A stretch of DNA of 36,633 nucleotides from Bacteroidota bacterium. GTDB taxonomy: Bacteria > Bacteroidota > Bacteroidia > Bacteroidales > VadinHA17. Shown piece by piece: positions 9,692 to 18,525 of this stretch. A program made the position numbers and the translations under genes. Under the pieces are notes generated by a model. The model saw nothing but the letters and a program-made list of their open reading frames with translations. It made no database searches and was not told the origin of the DNA. The stretch spans positions 1-36,633 of the forward strand of contig DRPN01000162.1 in the NCBI GenBank assembly GCA_011374625.1, in the 5' to 3' direction. Within the stretch, counting starts at the first letter, position 1; each line of letters opens with the position of its first letter.

Positions 9692-10873
9692 ATGAAACCT
9701 TTAAAAATCAAAGAAGATATTTACCGTTTAGGCTCTGTAGATTGGGACCGTCGTATTTTTGATGCTCTGATACCTCTTCCGGATGGTACCAGCTATAATG
9801 CTTATCTTATAAGGGGCAGTGAAAAAACGGTCCTTATAGATACGGATGATCCGGAATTCAAAGATGAGTTTATGAGTCAGCTCGAAGGAGTGGAAAAATT
9901 GGATTATTTGATTTCTCTTCATGCCGAACAGGATCATTCGGGATGCATTCCATTTGTGTTGAAAAAATATCCAGGGGTCAAAGTAGTGGTTACACCCAAA
10001 TGTAAAAACATGGAGATGGACCTGCTGCATATTCCGGAAGAAAGATTTGTGACCGTAGAGGACGGAGGAACCCTCTCGTTGGGCAACAAGACCTTGAAGT
10101 TTATTCACACGCCCTGGGTACATTGGCCCGAAACGATGTGTGCCTATCTGGAAGAAGACCAAATACTGTTCAGTTGTGATTTTTTTGGATCCCATCTGGC
10201 GGTCAGCGATCTGTTTGTTACGAATAAGGAACGTACCTATGATGCGGCCAAACGTTATTATGCCGAGATCATGATGCCGTTCCGGAAGATCATCAGCAAA
10301 AACCTGCAGAAGGTGCTGGTTTATGATATTGACATGATCGCTCCGAGTCACGGTCCGATATACCGTGAACCAGACTTGATCATTGAAGCACACAAAGAAT
10401 GGGTGGATACTCCGCCGAAGAACCTGGTGGTATTGCCATACATTTCCATGCATGCGAGTACCCGTCTAATGGTTGTCCGGTTGGTAGAATCATTGATAAA
10501 AAATGGGGTGGAAGTAGAACAGTTTAATTTGGAAGTTACCGATCTTGGCAAACTGGCTATGATGCTTGTTGATGCTGCTACTATTGTTATTGCCAGTCCT
10601 ACTGTTCTTGGAGGTCCACACCCGGCAGCCGTCTACGCAGCTTATTTGGTCAATGCCCTGCGTCCGAAAACCATGTTTGTTTCCATTATGGGCTCCTATG
10701 GTTGGGCCGACCGTACCGTCCCGGTTATCTCAGGCCTCATCAAAGATATGAAGGTTGAAGTGTTGGATCCCGTCCTGTCGAAAGGTGCTCCCACGCAAGA
10801 GACCTTCGCAGCTGTAGATCGTCTGGCAGAGACCATTGCGGTTAAACACAGGGAAGCAGGAATAGTGGAATAA
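9692..10873 (+). CDS. Class A flavodiiron protein (FprA/ROO-type)
   Basis: This cytoplasmic enzyme reduces oxygen to water and/or nitric oxide to nitrous oxide, protecting anaerobes. It has 393 residues, the minimal class A length. The metallo-beta-lactamase-like domain (1-240) carries the full diiron ligand set: His77, Glu79 and Asp81 in HAEQDH, then His144, Asp163 and His220, spaced almost as in Desulfovibrio ROO. The flavodoxin domain (about 245-393) has the FMN phosphate-binding loop YISMHASTRLM and later SPTVLGGPHP and SIMGSYGWADRTV. No rubredoxin or flavin reductase domain is fused, so an external electron donor is needed. The gene stands alone with its own upstream AT-rich region, consistent with independent stress control. 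Whether it prefers oxygen or NO cannot be read from the sequence. Confidence 0.95.
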   Translation: MKPLKIKEDIYRLGSVDWDRRIFDALIPLPDGTSYNAYLIRGSEKTVLIDTDDPEFKDEFMSQLEGVEKLDYLISLHAEQDHSGCIPFVLKKYPGVKVVVTPKCKNMEMDLLHIPEERFVTVEDGGTLSLGNKTLKFIHTPWVHWPETMCAYLEEDQILFSCDFFGSHLAVSDLFVTNKERTYDAAKRYYAEIMMPFRKIISKNLQKVLVYDIDMIAPSHGPIYREPDLIIEAHKEWVDTPPKNLVVLPYISMHASTRLMVVRLVESLIKNGVEVEQFNLEVTDLGKLAMMLVDAATIVIASPTVLGGPHPAAVYAAYLVNALRPKTMFVSIMGSYGWADRTVPVISGLIKDMKVEVLDPVLSKGAPTQETFAAVDRLAETIAVKHREAGIVE

Positions 10874-10914
10874 ATAATGGTTCTCTTTCGCCATCCGGGC
10901 TCCGGGCGCCTGCA

Positions 10915-10948
10915 CCTGCCTTCGCTAATGTTACGGTAGTCAGGCAGG
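10915..10948. repeat. Intergenic palindromic element
   Basis: CCTGCCT at 10915-10921 pairs perfectly with AGGCAGG at 10942-10948 across a 20-base loop, with weaker pairing further out. It lies in the 172-bp gap after the flavodiiron gene. GC-rich hairpins of this kind are commonly scattered in Bacteroidetes genomes. It has no U-tract, so I do not call it a terminator. Confidence 0.4.
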
Positions 10949-11045
10949 CGTGCGGTCTAAGGAAGTTTGAAGGACGCAGGTATTAAAAGCAATAAGTCCC
11001 AAAATATGATGAGATATGTCTGACCTCAATAAATAGTTCCATACC

Positions 11046-13352
11046 ATGAAAAAAATACTTCTGCTGTTCATTCTTTCTTTGTTAGGAATATCGGGTTCAA
11101 CTGCTCTGTTTTCCCAGGAAACTGTTTTATGGTTTAGGCAGCCTGCTGCCAATTGGAATGAAGCCCTACCGGTAGGCAACGGGCGTCTGGGAGCCATGGT
11201 ATTTGGCGGTATTGCCAACGAAAGGCTTCAACTGAATGAGGAGAGTATATGGACTCACGACAAGGATTACAAAGATAAAAAAGACGGCTATAAATATATT
11301 CCTGAAATCAGAAAACTTTTATTCAATGGAAAATATGCCAAAGCCCAGAAAATATGTACTGAACACCTTCTGACAGAGAGATTTCCAGGTGGCACCAACA
11401 CCTATCAGACGTTGGGCGATATACATATCTTTTTTAATGATGTGGAACCGGCCGGGGATTACAGGCGGGAACTTCAACTGGATAAGGCGTTGGTGAAAAC
11501 CTCTTTTGTCTCTGGCAAGGTCAGATATGAACGGACTGTTTTTGCTTCAGCGCCTGACCAGGCTCTGGTGATGCTGGCTACGGCCAGTGAACCTAAGATG
11601 ATTAACGGTACGTTGACATTGGACCGTCCGGGGGAGGGAGAAAAAGTTATTGCAACGCCGGAAGGCTTTGTCATGACACAGTCTATACGCAATGGAAAAG
11701 GGGTGTGTTATGAAACGCGCTTAAAAGTAATTGTACATGGCGGTAAGATAGAGGTCTCGGGAAATAAAATACAGGTATCCACCGCCGACAGCTTGGAGCT
11801 GCGTCTGGTAGCAGCGACTGATTATTGGGGAGACGATCCTTCCGTGAAATGCGATGAATACCAGGCGCTCTCAGCCCGGAAAAGTTTTAAGCAGGTTCTG
11901 GAAGATCACATCTCCGATTACCAGAAATATTTTAACCGGGTATCCCTTGAGCTGCCTGCCACCGAGGCGTCTGCTTTTGCTACCGACGACCGCATTGATG
12001 CCCAGAAAAGAGGGATAAAAGACCCTTCTCTGGCAGCCCTGTACTTTCAGTTTGGACGTTATTTGCTTATAAGCAGTTCCCGGCCGGGTGACCTGCCGGC
12101 CAACCTGCAGGGGCTCTGGGCCGATGGATTAAATCCTCCGTGGAATGCGGATTACCATATCAATATAAACATCCAGATGAACTATTGGCCTTCTGAGGTC
12201 ACCAACCTTTCAGAGTGTCATATGCCTTTTTTGAATTTTATCGGGGAGTTGCGGGAAAATGGAAGGAAGACTGCCAAAACATTATATGGAAAAAAAGGAT
12301 TTGTTGCTCATCATACTACCGATGTGTGGCATTTTACCACAGCACTGGGTAAGCCTCATTGGGGCATGTGGCCCATGGGGGCTGCCTGGGCTTCCTCACA
12401 ATTGTGGGAGCATTTTTTGTTTACGGGGGATACCGCTTTTTTACGTAATTACGGTTATCCTGTCATGCGGGAAGCCGCTTTGTTTTTATCGGATTTTCTG
12501 GTAAAAGACCCTCATACCGGAAAGCTGGTGACCGGTCCTTCCATTTCGCCCGAGAATGTGTTTGTGACCCCGGACGGGACAAAAGCTTCCGTATGCATGG
12601 GTCCGGCCATGGATTTAGAGATTACCTGGCGTCTTTTCCGGTATGTGATCAGGGCGTCTGAAGTGCTAGACAACGATATTTCCTTCCGGAAAAAGCTCCG
12701 CAGACAACTGAATAATCTGGCTCCGGTAAAGATCGGCAGTGACGGCCGCATCCTGGAATGGTCGGATGAATCACTAAAAGAATTGTGGCCCGGCCACCGG
12801 CATATGTCGCATCTGTATGGGCTTTATCCTTCTCCGGAATTTAACTGGAAAGATACACCGGAATATATGGAGGCTGCTGAAAAGACGCTGGAGTACCGGT
12901 TGAGTCATGGAGGTGGCCATACCGGCTGGTCGAGGGCATGGATCATCAATTTCTATGCCCGCCTTTTCAACGGCGACAAGGCCCTCGAGAATATCCATGC
13001 CCTTTTTGCGCGTTCCACACAGCCCAATATGTTTGACAACCATCCCCCTTTCCAGATCGATGGTAACTTCGGCGCTACGGCAGCTATTGCAGAGATGCTC
13101 CTGCAATCACATACCGGTGAAGTGCACCTGCTGCCGGCTCTGCCTGAGGAATGGGATCATGGAAAAGTTACAGGGCTGGTTGCCCGGGGAGGATTCGTAG
13201 TGGACATTGCCTGGAAAGATGGAAAACTAACAGAAGCGCGTATCTTCTCCCGTCTGGGAAATTCCTGCACTATCAGGTATGGCAACAAAACCGTGAATCT
13301 TAAATTAAAAAAAGGAGAGGCTATTACGCTTGACAGCAACCTTATTCGGTAA
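11046..13352 (+). CDS. GH95 alpha-L-fucosidase-type glycoside hydrolase
   Basis: This inverting hydrolase removes terminal alpha-1,2-L-fucose; some GH95 members act on alpha-L-galactose. It has 768 residues with a signal peptide ending near the FSQE stretch (about residues 22-25), so it is exported. The family start is seen in [19 protein letters not shown]. The (alpha/alpha)6 barrel holds the residues known from Bifidobacterium AfcA: Asn373 and Asn375 in HININ, general acid Glu571 in ILEW, and Asp672 in QIDGNFG. All are present, so the enzyme should be active. It ends in a small beta domain. It lies 172 bp after the flavodiiron gene and is convergent with the CDP-alcohol transferase. It is not in one operon with the GH2/GH36-like genes, but its specificity fits the same kind of glycan, such as fucosylated galactosides of plant or mucin origin. 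Confidence 0.94.
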   Translation: MKKILLLFILSLLGISGSTALFSQETVLWFRQPAANWNEALPVGNGRLGAMVFGGIANERLQLNEESIWTHDKDYKDKKDGYKYIPEIRKLLFNGKYAKAQKICTEHLLTERFPGGTNTYQTLGDIHIFFNDVEPAGDYRRELQLDKALVKTSFVSGKVRYERTVFASAPDQALVMLATASEPKMINGTLTLDRPGEGEKVIATPEGFVMTQSIRNGKGVCYETRLKVIVHGGKIEVSGNKIQVSTADSLELRLVAATDYWGDDPSVKCDEYQALSARKSFKQVLEDHISDYQKYFNRVSLELPATEASAFATDDRIDAQKRGIKDPSLAALYFQFGRYLLISSSRPGDLPANLQGLWADGLNPPWNADYHININIQMNYWPSEVTNLSECHMPFLNFIGELRENGRKTAKTLYGKKGFVAHHTTDVWHFTTALGKPHWGMWPMGAAWASSQLWEHFLFTGDTAFLRNYGYPVMREAALFLSDFLVKDPHTGKLVTGPSISPENVFVTPDGTKASVCMGPAMDLEITWRLFRYVIRASEVLDNDISFRKKLRRQLNNLAPVKIGSDGRILEWSDESLKELWPGHRHMSHLYGLYPSPEFNWKDTPEYMEAAEKTLEYRLSHGGGHTGWSRAWIINFYARLFNGDKALENIHALFARSTQPNMFDNHPPFQIDGNFGATAAIAEMLLQSHTGEVHLLPALPEEWDHGKVTGLVARGGFVVDIAWKDGKLTEARIFSRLGNSCTIRYGNKTVNLKLKKGEAITLDSNLIR

Positions 13353-13528
13353 TGGTAATAGATAGATGGGAAAAAAGCCCCGCTTTATTTTCCATCCAGC
13401 TATTTTTTATCTTTATCTTCCGGACAGGGTAGTCTTTTTGGGTCAGCGACAGATATACACCCCTGTATCTTTTAATTGTCTATGCTTCCGGCGAAGAGGC
13501 CCTGCGTCCTATGCTTTCACCCCATATA

Positions 13529-14254
13529 TTACTCAATACTTCCTTCTTTCTGATCTTTACGTGGCGGATGAGGCGGATCCAATTTTCTGATAACCTTCAT
13601 ATCTTTGAAGAAAAATAGGAAATAACCGAAGATGAGCAGGATAGCGACAAATATCCCCAGCAGGTCAAAGAATGTTACCTTAAAGGAAAGTATTCGTATT
13701 ATTGGGTTCCGATGGATGAAGAAAAGAGTAGTATTTCCCAGGATGGCAAAAAAACGTATTTCCGTAGGGCCGATCTTGCTGTAGGTGATCTTGAAAAAGC
13801 CCCGCAAGTAAGAGTTGATATAAGTGCTGATGGCGAGCATGAAGTATCCGATGATGATAAGCAGGGCAACTGTCATGTGCATAAAAGGAGAGAATCCCAG
13901 ACCTAATCCAATTACGAGGATGGAGATAGAATCTACATTATGATCGACAAAAAAACCATATATGGGTCGTTCGATTTTCCGGAAACGGGCCAGACTGCCA
14001 TCCAGGCTATCGCCGAACCAGTTAATCAGAAATCCCAGGGATGCCAGCCAAAGAAATCCATAGCCGTAGCTACACAGGTAATATCCCAGGCCAACAATAA
14101 AAGATCCCACCATGCCGATACCGGTCAGATGATCAGGGGTGATCTCCACAGGCAGTACACGGACAAAAAAATTGAGTGATTTTTTTTCAATACCCCTCAG
14201 AAACGATTCGGTGATTCTGGCGGCCTCTTCTTTTTGGGTTGTATTTTTGTTCAT
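13529..14254 (-). CDS. CDP-alcohol phosphatidyltransferase family protein
   Basis: This integral membrane enzyme of phospholipid synthesis transfers a phosphatidyl (or phosphoalcohol) group from a CDP-linked donor to an alcohol. It has 241 residues. The diagnostic motif D-x2-DG-x2-AR-x9-G-x3-D-x3-D is complete: Asp82, Asp85, Gly86, Ala89, Arg90, Gly100, Asp104 and Asp108. Several hydrophobic helices follow (about 110-135, 155-180 and 195-225). About 40 residues of charged N-terminus precede the first helix. The spacing after Arg is one residue longer than the common x8. The acceptor alcohol (glycerol phosphate, inositol phosphate, serine or other) cannot be told from this sequence. It faces the GH95 gene across 176 bp in which I see no gene. 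Confidence 0.9.
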   Translation of the reverse strand: MNKNTTQKEEAARITESFLRGIEKKSLNFFVRVLPVEITPDHLTGIGMVGSFIVGLGYYLCSYGYGFLWLASLGFLINWFGDSLDGSLARFRKIERPIYGFFVDHNVDSISILVIGLGLGFSPFMHMTVALLIIIGYFMLAISTYINSYLRGFFKITYSKIGPTEIRFFAILGNTTLFFIHRNPIIRILSFKVTFFDLLGIFVAILLIFGYFLFFFKDMKVIRKLDPPHPPRKDQKEGSIE

Positions 14255-14265
14255 ATAAGGGTGAT

Positions 14266-14273
14266 CAAATGTA
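14266..14273 (-). promoter_or_regulatory. Candidate -7 box for the CDP-alcohol transferase gene
   Basis: On the minus strand this reads TACATTTG, a full match to TAnnTTTG, only 11 bases before the ATG at 14254. No clear -33 TTTG precedes it, and the implied leader would be very short, so the assignment is weak. Confidence 0.3.
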
Positions 14274-14513
14274 ATTCTATGTAATTGTATTTATTTCAAC
14301 GTGCTTATTTATTCAACATATAATTTACACGTCGCATGTTATAAGTAACAAACTTAAAAAAAAGTTTTCAAATATTTACCGGTTCCAAACAATTTTATAT
14401 TTTTGTAGCCCGGTTTTGGAACGATGATTGATAAAGGATGATTGACGAATGGTGAAAGATTTGTAACTCTAAAACTTTCTATATTCATCGTTCTACATTC
14501 AATATTCAAAAAC
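14274..14513. other. AT-rich non-coding stretch before the tRNA repeats
   Basis: No gene is supported here. The segment is AT-rich and holds low-complexity runs of the ATGATTGAT and TTCTACATTC kind. A minus-strand open frame of 120 codons crosses it (14354-14716) but runs into the duplicated repeat and shows no protein-like pattern. Confidence 0.6.
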
Positions 14514-14670
14514 GTCCGGATGGCGGGGCCGGGCGTTAAGAAATAAAGCGGTAGTTCAGTAGAGTGAGAAGCCGGGATGCAGGGGAGACAATTCCGCCAT
14601 CTGAAGCGATTACGCAAATAAATAAGAAAACCAGAGGTTCTTTTATGTATTGATAATAAATTACTTAATT
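14514..14670 (+). repeat. 157-bp tandem repeat, copy A (upstream of tRNA-Leu)
   Basis: This is the first of two adjacent 157-base units. The last 100 bases or so (from 14571) are identical to copy B, while the first 57 differ at about 15 positions. GATGGCGG near its start can pair with CCGCCATC about 80 bases later, which would close a large stem-loop. I see no open frame or mobile-element gene in it. Confidence 0.85.
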
Positions 14671-14827
14671 GCCCAGATGGCAGGGCCGAACGTGAAGAAA
14701 TGAGCCGGTGGCTCATTTTAGTGAGGAGCCGGGATGCAGGGGAGACAATTCCGCCATCTGAAGCGATTACGCAAATAAATAAGAAAACCAGAGGTTCTTT
14801 TATGTATTGATAATAAATTACTTAATT
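14671..14827 (+). repeat. 157-bp tandem repeat, copy B, beginning with tRNA-Leu 5' bases
   Basis: This second unit begins with GCCCAGATGGC, the same 11 bases that begin the tRNA-Leu gene at 14828, and ends exactly where that gene starts. The repeat period is therefore anchored on the tRNA 5' end. CAGATGGC at the start can pair with GCCATCTG inside the unit, and there is a small hairpin GAGCC-GGT-GGCTC. A 39-base part of this unit recurs at 14993-15031. Confidence 0.85.
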
Positions 14828-14911
14828 GCCCAGATGGCGGAATTGGTAGACGCGCTAGTTTCAGGGACTAGTGCTCGCAAGAGCGTGCAGGTTCGAGTCC
14901 TGTTCTGGGCA
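14828..14911 (+). tRNA. tRNA-Leu (anticodon CAG)
   Basis: An 84-base cloverleaf. The acceptor stem GCCCAGA pairs with TCTGGGC, with discriminator A at 14911. The D arm holds GGAATTGGTAGAC. The anticodon stem CTAGT/ACTAG encloses loop TTCAGGG, giving anticodon CAG. The long class II variable arm GCTC-GCAA-GAGC and the T loop TTCGAGT follow. CCA is not encoded. It reads CUG codons. Confidence 0.97.
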
Positions 14912-14992
14912 CTCACGGAAAAAAATGAATAGCGCATGTTGATGTATGAATGATGAATGATAAATACTTCGAAACTGTTTGTCATTTGTCAA

Positions 14993-15031
14993 TGGCTCAT
15001 TTTAGTGAGGAGCCGGGATGCAGGGGAGACA
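14993..15031 (+). repeat. Partial third copy of the tRNA-Leu-associated repeat
   Basis: These 39 bases are identical to 14709-14747 in copy B, beginning TGGCTCATTTTAGTGAGG. They sit between the two tRNA-Leu genes, about 90 bases before the second. After 15031 the similarity fades into a shorter, diverged version containing TTTTGCCA and AAATAAG. Confidence 0.85.
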
Positions 15032-15121
15032 GTTTTGCCACTGTAAGTAAATAAGATGGCTTGTATTCATGAAGTGATTTTGGTTCTTATACATATTTTT
15101 TATTTTTATTAATTATTCAAC

Positions 15122-15207
15122 GCCCAGGTGGCGGAATTGGTAGACGCGCCAGGTTGAGGGCCTGGTGGCCGCTTTAGGCCGTGCAAGTTCGATTCTTGTC
15201 CTGGGCA
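15122..15207 (+). tRNA. tRNA-Leu (anticodon GAG)
   Basis: An 86-base cloverleaf. The acceptor stem GCCCAGG pairs with CCTGGGC, with discriminator A at 15207. The anticodon stem CCAGG/CCTGG encloses loop TTGAGGG, so the anticodon is GAG (CUC/CUU codons). The long variable arm GGCC-GCTTTA-GGCC and the T loop TTCGATT are present. CCA is not encoded. Its D arm is identical to that of the upstream tRNA-Leu, consistent with an old duplication. Confidence 0.97.
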
Positions 15208-15383
15208 CAACAGGAACGATGAAGTTTGAGAGCCGGATGATGATCTTTTTTACGGTTATTGCAAATCCCTGTTTGCCGGGTTTAAGTGATTCACTTGTCC
15301 AAGGAGGGATTCCAATTGACATGGATATTCGTATGACATTATATCCTCACCGTCAAATTCCTGTCTTGTTCAAATCAAACATC

Positions 15384-15415
15384 CTTGTAAAACATTATTA
15401 CTTTCCGTACTTTTG
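15384..15415 (+). promoter_or_regulatory. Bacteroidetes-type promoter for the TonB-dependent receptor
   Basis: TACTTTTG at 15408-15415 matches TAnnTTTG, and CTTG at 15384-15387 is one base off the -33 TTTG at a spacing of 20. The box ends 22 bases before the ATG at 15438. This is one of the best promoter matches in the window. Confidence 0.55.
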
Positions 15416-15437
15416 ATGAAACCATACCATTCCGGAC

Positions 15438-17699
15438 ATGAAAATAATCTTTTCAATCCTGATTGGGTTTCTATTGATGTTCCCTTTCCTTTATGCACAG
15501 GATATGGGTTATATTATCGGCATGGTGACCGATTCGACCAATAATATACCATTACCCGGAGCTGCAATCATATTAGAGACACATTCTGGAACCACTACGG
15601 GACCCTCGGGAGAATATATACTTTCGGTGCGAGCAGGCTGGCACCTTTTAAATGTTCGTTATGTGGGTTATCAGTCTAAATCCGGGAAAGTTCTCGTTTC
15701 TGCCGGAGATACGATTACTGTTAATTTCAAGCTTGTATCCAAAAGAGAGGTACTGAATGAGGTGGTGGTGAGTGCCGAAAAGTTTTCCCAGAAGCTTTCG
15801 GATGTTAATGTCTCTATGTCAGTACTGAAACCACGGGAGATGGAGTTCCAGAATGCTGTATCATTGGATGAAATCCTGAATAAAACATCCGGGTTCGATA
15901 TTCTGGATGGGCAGCCAGGTATCCGGGGAGGAGGCGGATTTAGTTATGGTGCCGGAAGCCGGGTGTTGGTGGTGCTGGATGGCTTGCCGCTGATTTCCGG
16001 GGATGCTGGGGATGTGAAGTGGGATTACCTGCCTTTGGAAACACTGTCGCAGGTAGAGATTATCAAAGGCGCTTCTTCCGTATTATATGGATCCTCTGCA
16101 TTGAATGGGGTGGTCAACCTGAGGACCATTGAGCCGGGACTGAAACCGGTGAGTCAGACACGGGCATTTACCGGACTGTATCTGTCGCCCCGAAGGAAAG
16201 AGTTGATCTGGTGGGATACCCCTCGTTGGATACACGGGGTTTCTTTTTCCCATACCGGGAAAATAGGAAACCTGGACTTGGTGGGAGGGTTGAACCTTAT
16301 TCATGATAAGGGATACCGGAAATTTGAATACAAGAAAAATGCCCGGATGAACCTGAATCTCAGGTACAGATTGCGAAAGATAAATGGATTGTCTTTTGGG
16401 GTTAATACCAATGGGATGATCTTGGATAAGAGCAGTTTTTTTCTTTGGGAGAATGCCGATTCGGGGGCTTACCGCCAAAACCTGGCCGGTGCCTCATCTT
16501 ATACAGGTTACCGGGTGAATATTGATCCTTATATTCAATATCATTCATCCGAAGGAGGAGCTCATGTGCTCAAAACCCGGTGGTTTTCTGTGGCAAACAA
16601 TATGCCGGGCAATCCGGATAAGAACAACCATTTCGACCTGTTTATGTGCGAATACCGTTATCAGAGAGATATTTTCAAACAACTCCGGATCACCGCAGGT
16701 GTCTTTGAAAATTACGGAATCGTACGGTCCCGCTTATACGGGGAACATCTTCGTAACGAGGCTGCCTTGTATGCACAATTACATGGGACCCTGGGGGCCA
16801 CACTGAATTTTACGATAGGCAGCCGTTGGGAAACCTATTGGCTGGATAAGCAGACGCAGACGTCTGTGCCTGTTTTCAGGACGGGGATTAATTACCGCTT
16901 GTTCCCGCATACCAATATCAGACTTTCTGCCGGTCAGGGTTACCGTTACCCTTCTGTGGCGGAGAAATTTACAGCTACCAGTATTGGCGCTTTGAATGTT
17001 TTTCCCAATCCAGCCCTTTTACCCGAGAAAGGATGGAGTGCGGAAGTGGGCCTGATGCAGGGGTTCCGTCTCGGATCCTGGAAGGGATACCTGGATCTTG
17101 CCCTGTTCAGAAATGATTATACCGATATGATCGAGTTTACTTTCGGATTGTATCTTCCCGATACTGTGCAGGTTCCTTCCTGGAAGTATGTTGGATTTAA
17201 AGCAATAAATGTCGGCCGTGCCCGGATTACCGGCAGCGAAATAACAGCCCATATTGAAAAAAATACCGGAAAATTACATTTCCTGTTTCAGGGAGGCTAT
17301 ACATGGCTGAACCCGGTTGATCTGAATATATCTGTAAACGACTCGGTGGATAATATTCTGAAATATCGCTACCGGCATGGCATCAAGGGAAATGCAGATG
17401 TCCAATGGAAAGGAGTGTCTGCAGGAGTGACTTTTGTATACAGGAGCTTTATGGAACGGGTGGATTCGGTGTTTACTGATCCTGCTATTGGCAATTTAAT
17501 TTTACCGGGATATCCGGAATACCGGCAGGAACACCATCATGGCAATTGGGTCTTTGATGTCCGGGCTGGCTATCAGATTGCAGCTTTTGTTAAAATGTCT
17601 CTTATCTGCAAAAACCTCTTTAACCGGGAATATATGGGAAGGCCCGGGGACATACGCCCAAATCGTAGTGTTGCCTTGCAATTGCTATTCAGATGGTAG
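15438..17699 (+). CDS. TonB-dependent outer-membrane receptor with CarboxypepD-reg domain
   Basis: This outer-membrane transporter is energised by TonB and takes up a ligand such as an iron complex, a cofactor or an oligosaccharide. It has 753 residues. A signal peptide (1 to about 21, ending LYAQD) is followed by a carboxypeptidase regulatory-like domain (about 24-105, with GMVTDSTNNIPLPGA and YVGYQS). The plug (about 115-225) contains ILNKTSGFDI, GIRGGGGFSYG and VEIIKGASSVLYGSSALNGVV. A beta barrel follows and ends in Trp, typical of outer-membrane proteins. The size is that of siderophore, haem or vitamin receptors rather than the roughly 1000-residue SusC group, and no SusD partner is nearby. 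The stop codon is 5 bp from that of the convergent T9SS cargo gene. The ligand is unknown. Confidence 0.93.
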   Translation: MKIIFSILIGFLLMFPFLYAQDMGYIIGMVTDSTNNIPLPGAAIILETHSGTTTGPSGEYILSVRAGWHLLNVRYVGYQSKSGKVLVSAGDTITVNFKLVSKREVLNEVVVSAEKFSQKLSDVNVSMSVLKPREMEFQNAVSLDEILNKTSGFDILDGQPGIRGGGGFSYGAGSRVLVVLDGLPLISGDAGDVKWDYLPLETLSQVEIIKGASSVLYGSSALNGVVNLRTIEPGLKPVSQTRAFTGLYLSPRRKELIWWDTPRWIHGVSFSHTGKIGNLDLVGGLNLIHDKGYRKFEYKKNARMNLNLRYRLRKINGLSFGVNTNGMILDKSSFFLWENADSGAYRQNLAGASSYTGYRVNIDPYIQYHSSEGGAHVLKTRWFSVANNMPGNPDKNNHFDLFMCEYRYQRDIFKQLRITAGVFENYGIVRSRLYGEHLRNEAALYAQLHGTLGATLNFTIGSRWETYWLDKQTQTSVPVFRTGINYRLFPHTNIRLSAGQGYRYPSVAEKFTATSIGALNVFPNPALLPEKGWSAEVGLMQGFRLGSWKGYLDLALFRNDYTDMIEFTFGLYLPDTVQVPSWKYVGFKAINVGRARITGSEITAHIEKNTGKLHFLFQGGYTWLNPVDLNISVNDSVDNILKYRYRHGIKGNADVQWKGVSAGVTFVYRSFMERVDSVFTDPAIGNLILPGYPEYRQEHHHGNWVFDVRAGYQIAAFVKMSLICKNLFNREYMGRPGDIRPNRSVALQLLFRW

Positions 17700-17704
17700 A
17701 AAGA

Positions 17705-18481
17705 TTAACGGATCTTAACCAGTTTGCCTGCCAGCCTTTTTCCTGCTGTGGAAACAAAATAAGGATAGACACCGGGGTATAATCCCCCTCCGGTAAACCG
17801 GAAATAATTTTTCCCCGGCTGGGAATATATGTTCTCCCGGTATATCACTTTTCCGGAGAGATCATAGATTGCCAGTTCCACATTTTTAGGATCAGGTGTG
17901 GTAAAGCCTATTTTTACAGATTCTTTGAAAGGATTGGGTCGGGGGGTGATCAGGGATAGTTCTTTTGTACTTCTTTCCGGCAGATAGGAAGACAGGGATA
18001 CGGTTATGAATATGGAGGTGCTGTCATGCTGTGCTTCCCATTCCACTACATTTCCCATTAATTCGATATAAGGGATCACGGAAATGTCAATGTAAAAAGT
18101 TCCGGTGTCAGTGGGCGTTCCACTGATCAAAACACAATACATCGTATCCGGGGAAAAAATATTGGTATCGGTGGAATAGGTAATCCCCGGAGGGAGGTTG
18201 GCAATGGTATCTATTTCGATTTTTGTTATTTTCACTCCGGAGTTTCCGATAAATGCAGAATCAGGAGCGATAAAGGTGACAGGTTGATAGTATGCTTCTC
18301 CGAGGAAGGCTTCGGCAAGTGTGTCGGGGCATACCTGCCCTGGTTCGCCAACATCTATACAATTGGTGTCAGGTATGCACTGAGCAGAAACCCAGGCAGA
18401 AATGCTTAAAAACAAGCCGGCCAGAAACAACTGTTTCACTTTTGTAAGAGCTTGTTTTCGTACAATGGATTTTGTTTCCAT
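17705..18481 (-). CDS. Secreted protein with T9SS C-terminal sorting domain
   Basis: This 258-residue protein is predicted to cross the inner membrane by a signal peptide (FLAGLFLSISAWVSAQC, about 18-34) and the outer membrane by the type IX secretion system. The last 80 residues or so form the type A sorting domain, with PRPNPFKESVKIGF, ELAIYDLSGKVIYRE and a GLYPGVY stretch, ending GKLVKIR. The middle part has NLPPGITYST followed by ISGTPTDTGTFYIDI, a pattern typical of cadherin/He_PIG-like Ig domains. Several Cys occur just after the signal peptide. No catalytic motif is visible, so it may be an adhesin or binding protein. It is tail-to-tail with the TonB receptor gene. It implies that the host genome encodes a T9SS. 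Confidence 0.87.
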   Translation of the reverse strand: METKSIVRKQALTKVKQLFLAGLFLSISAWVSAQCIPDTNCIDVGEPGQVCPDTLAEAFLGEAYYQPVTFIAPDSAFIGNSGVKITKIEIDTIANLPPGITYSTDTNIFSPDTMYCVLISGTPTDTGTFYIDISVIPYIELMGNVVEWEAQHDSTSIFITVSLSSYLPERSTKELSLITPRPNPFKESVKIGFTTPDPKNVELAIYDLSGKVIYRENIYSQPGKNYFRFTGGGLYPGVYPYFVSTAGKRLAGKLVKIR

Positions 18482-18525
18482 ACTTTTTATTTTTAGAATT
18501 AAACAAAAAGCAATAATCTTCTTTT

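Noticed and set aside
13366-13590. Plus-strand open frame of 74 codons after the GH95 gene
   Set aside because: It overlaps the 3' end of the CDP-alcohol transferase on the other strand and has a random composition.
14354-14716. Minus-strand open frame of 120 codons over the tRNA-Leu repeats
   Set aside because: It runs through the duplicated repeat, has no start signal and no protein-like pattern; the repeat is better explained as non-coding.
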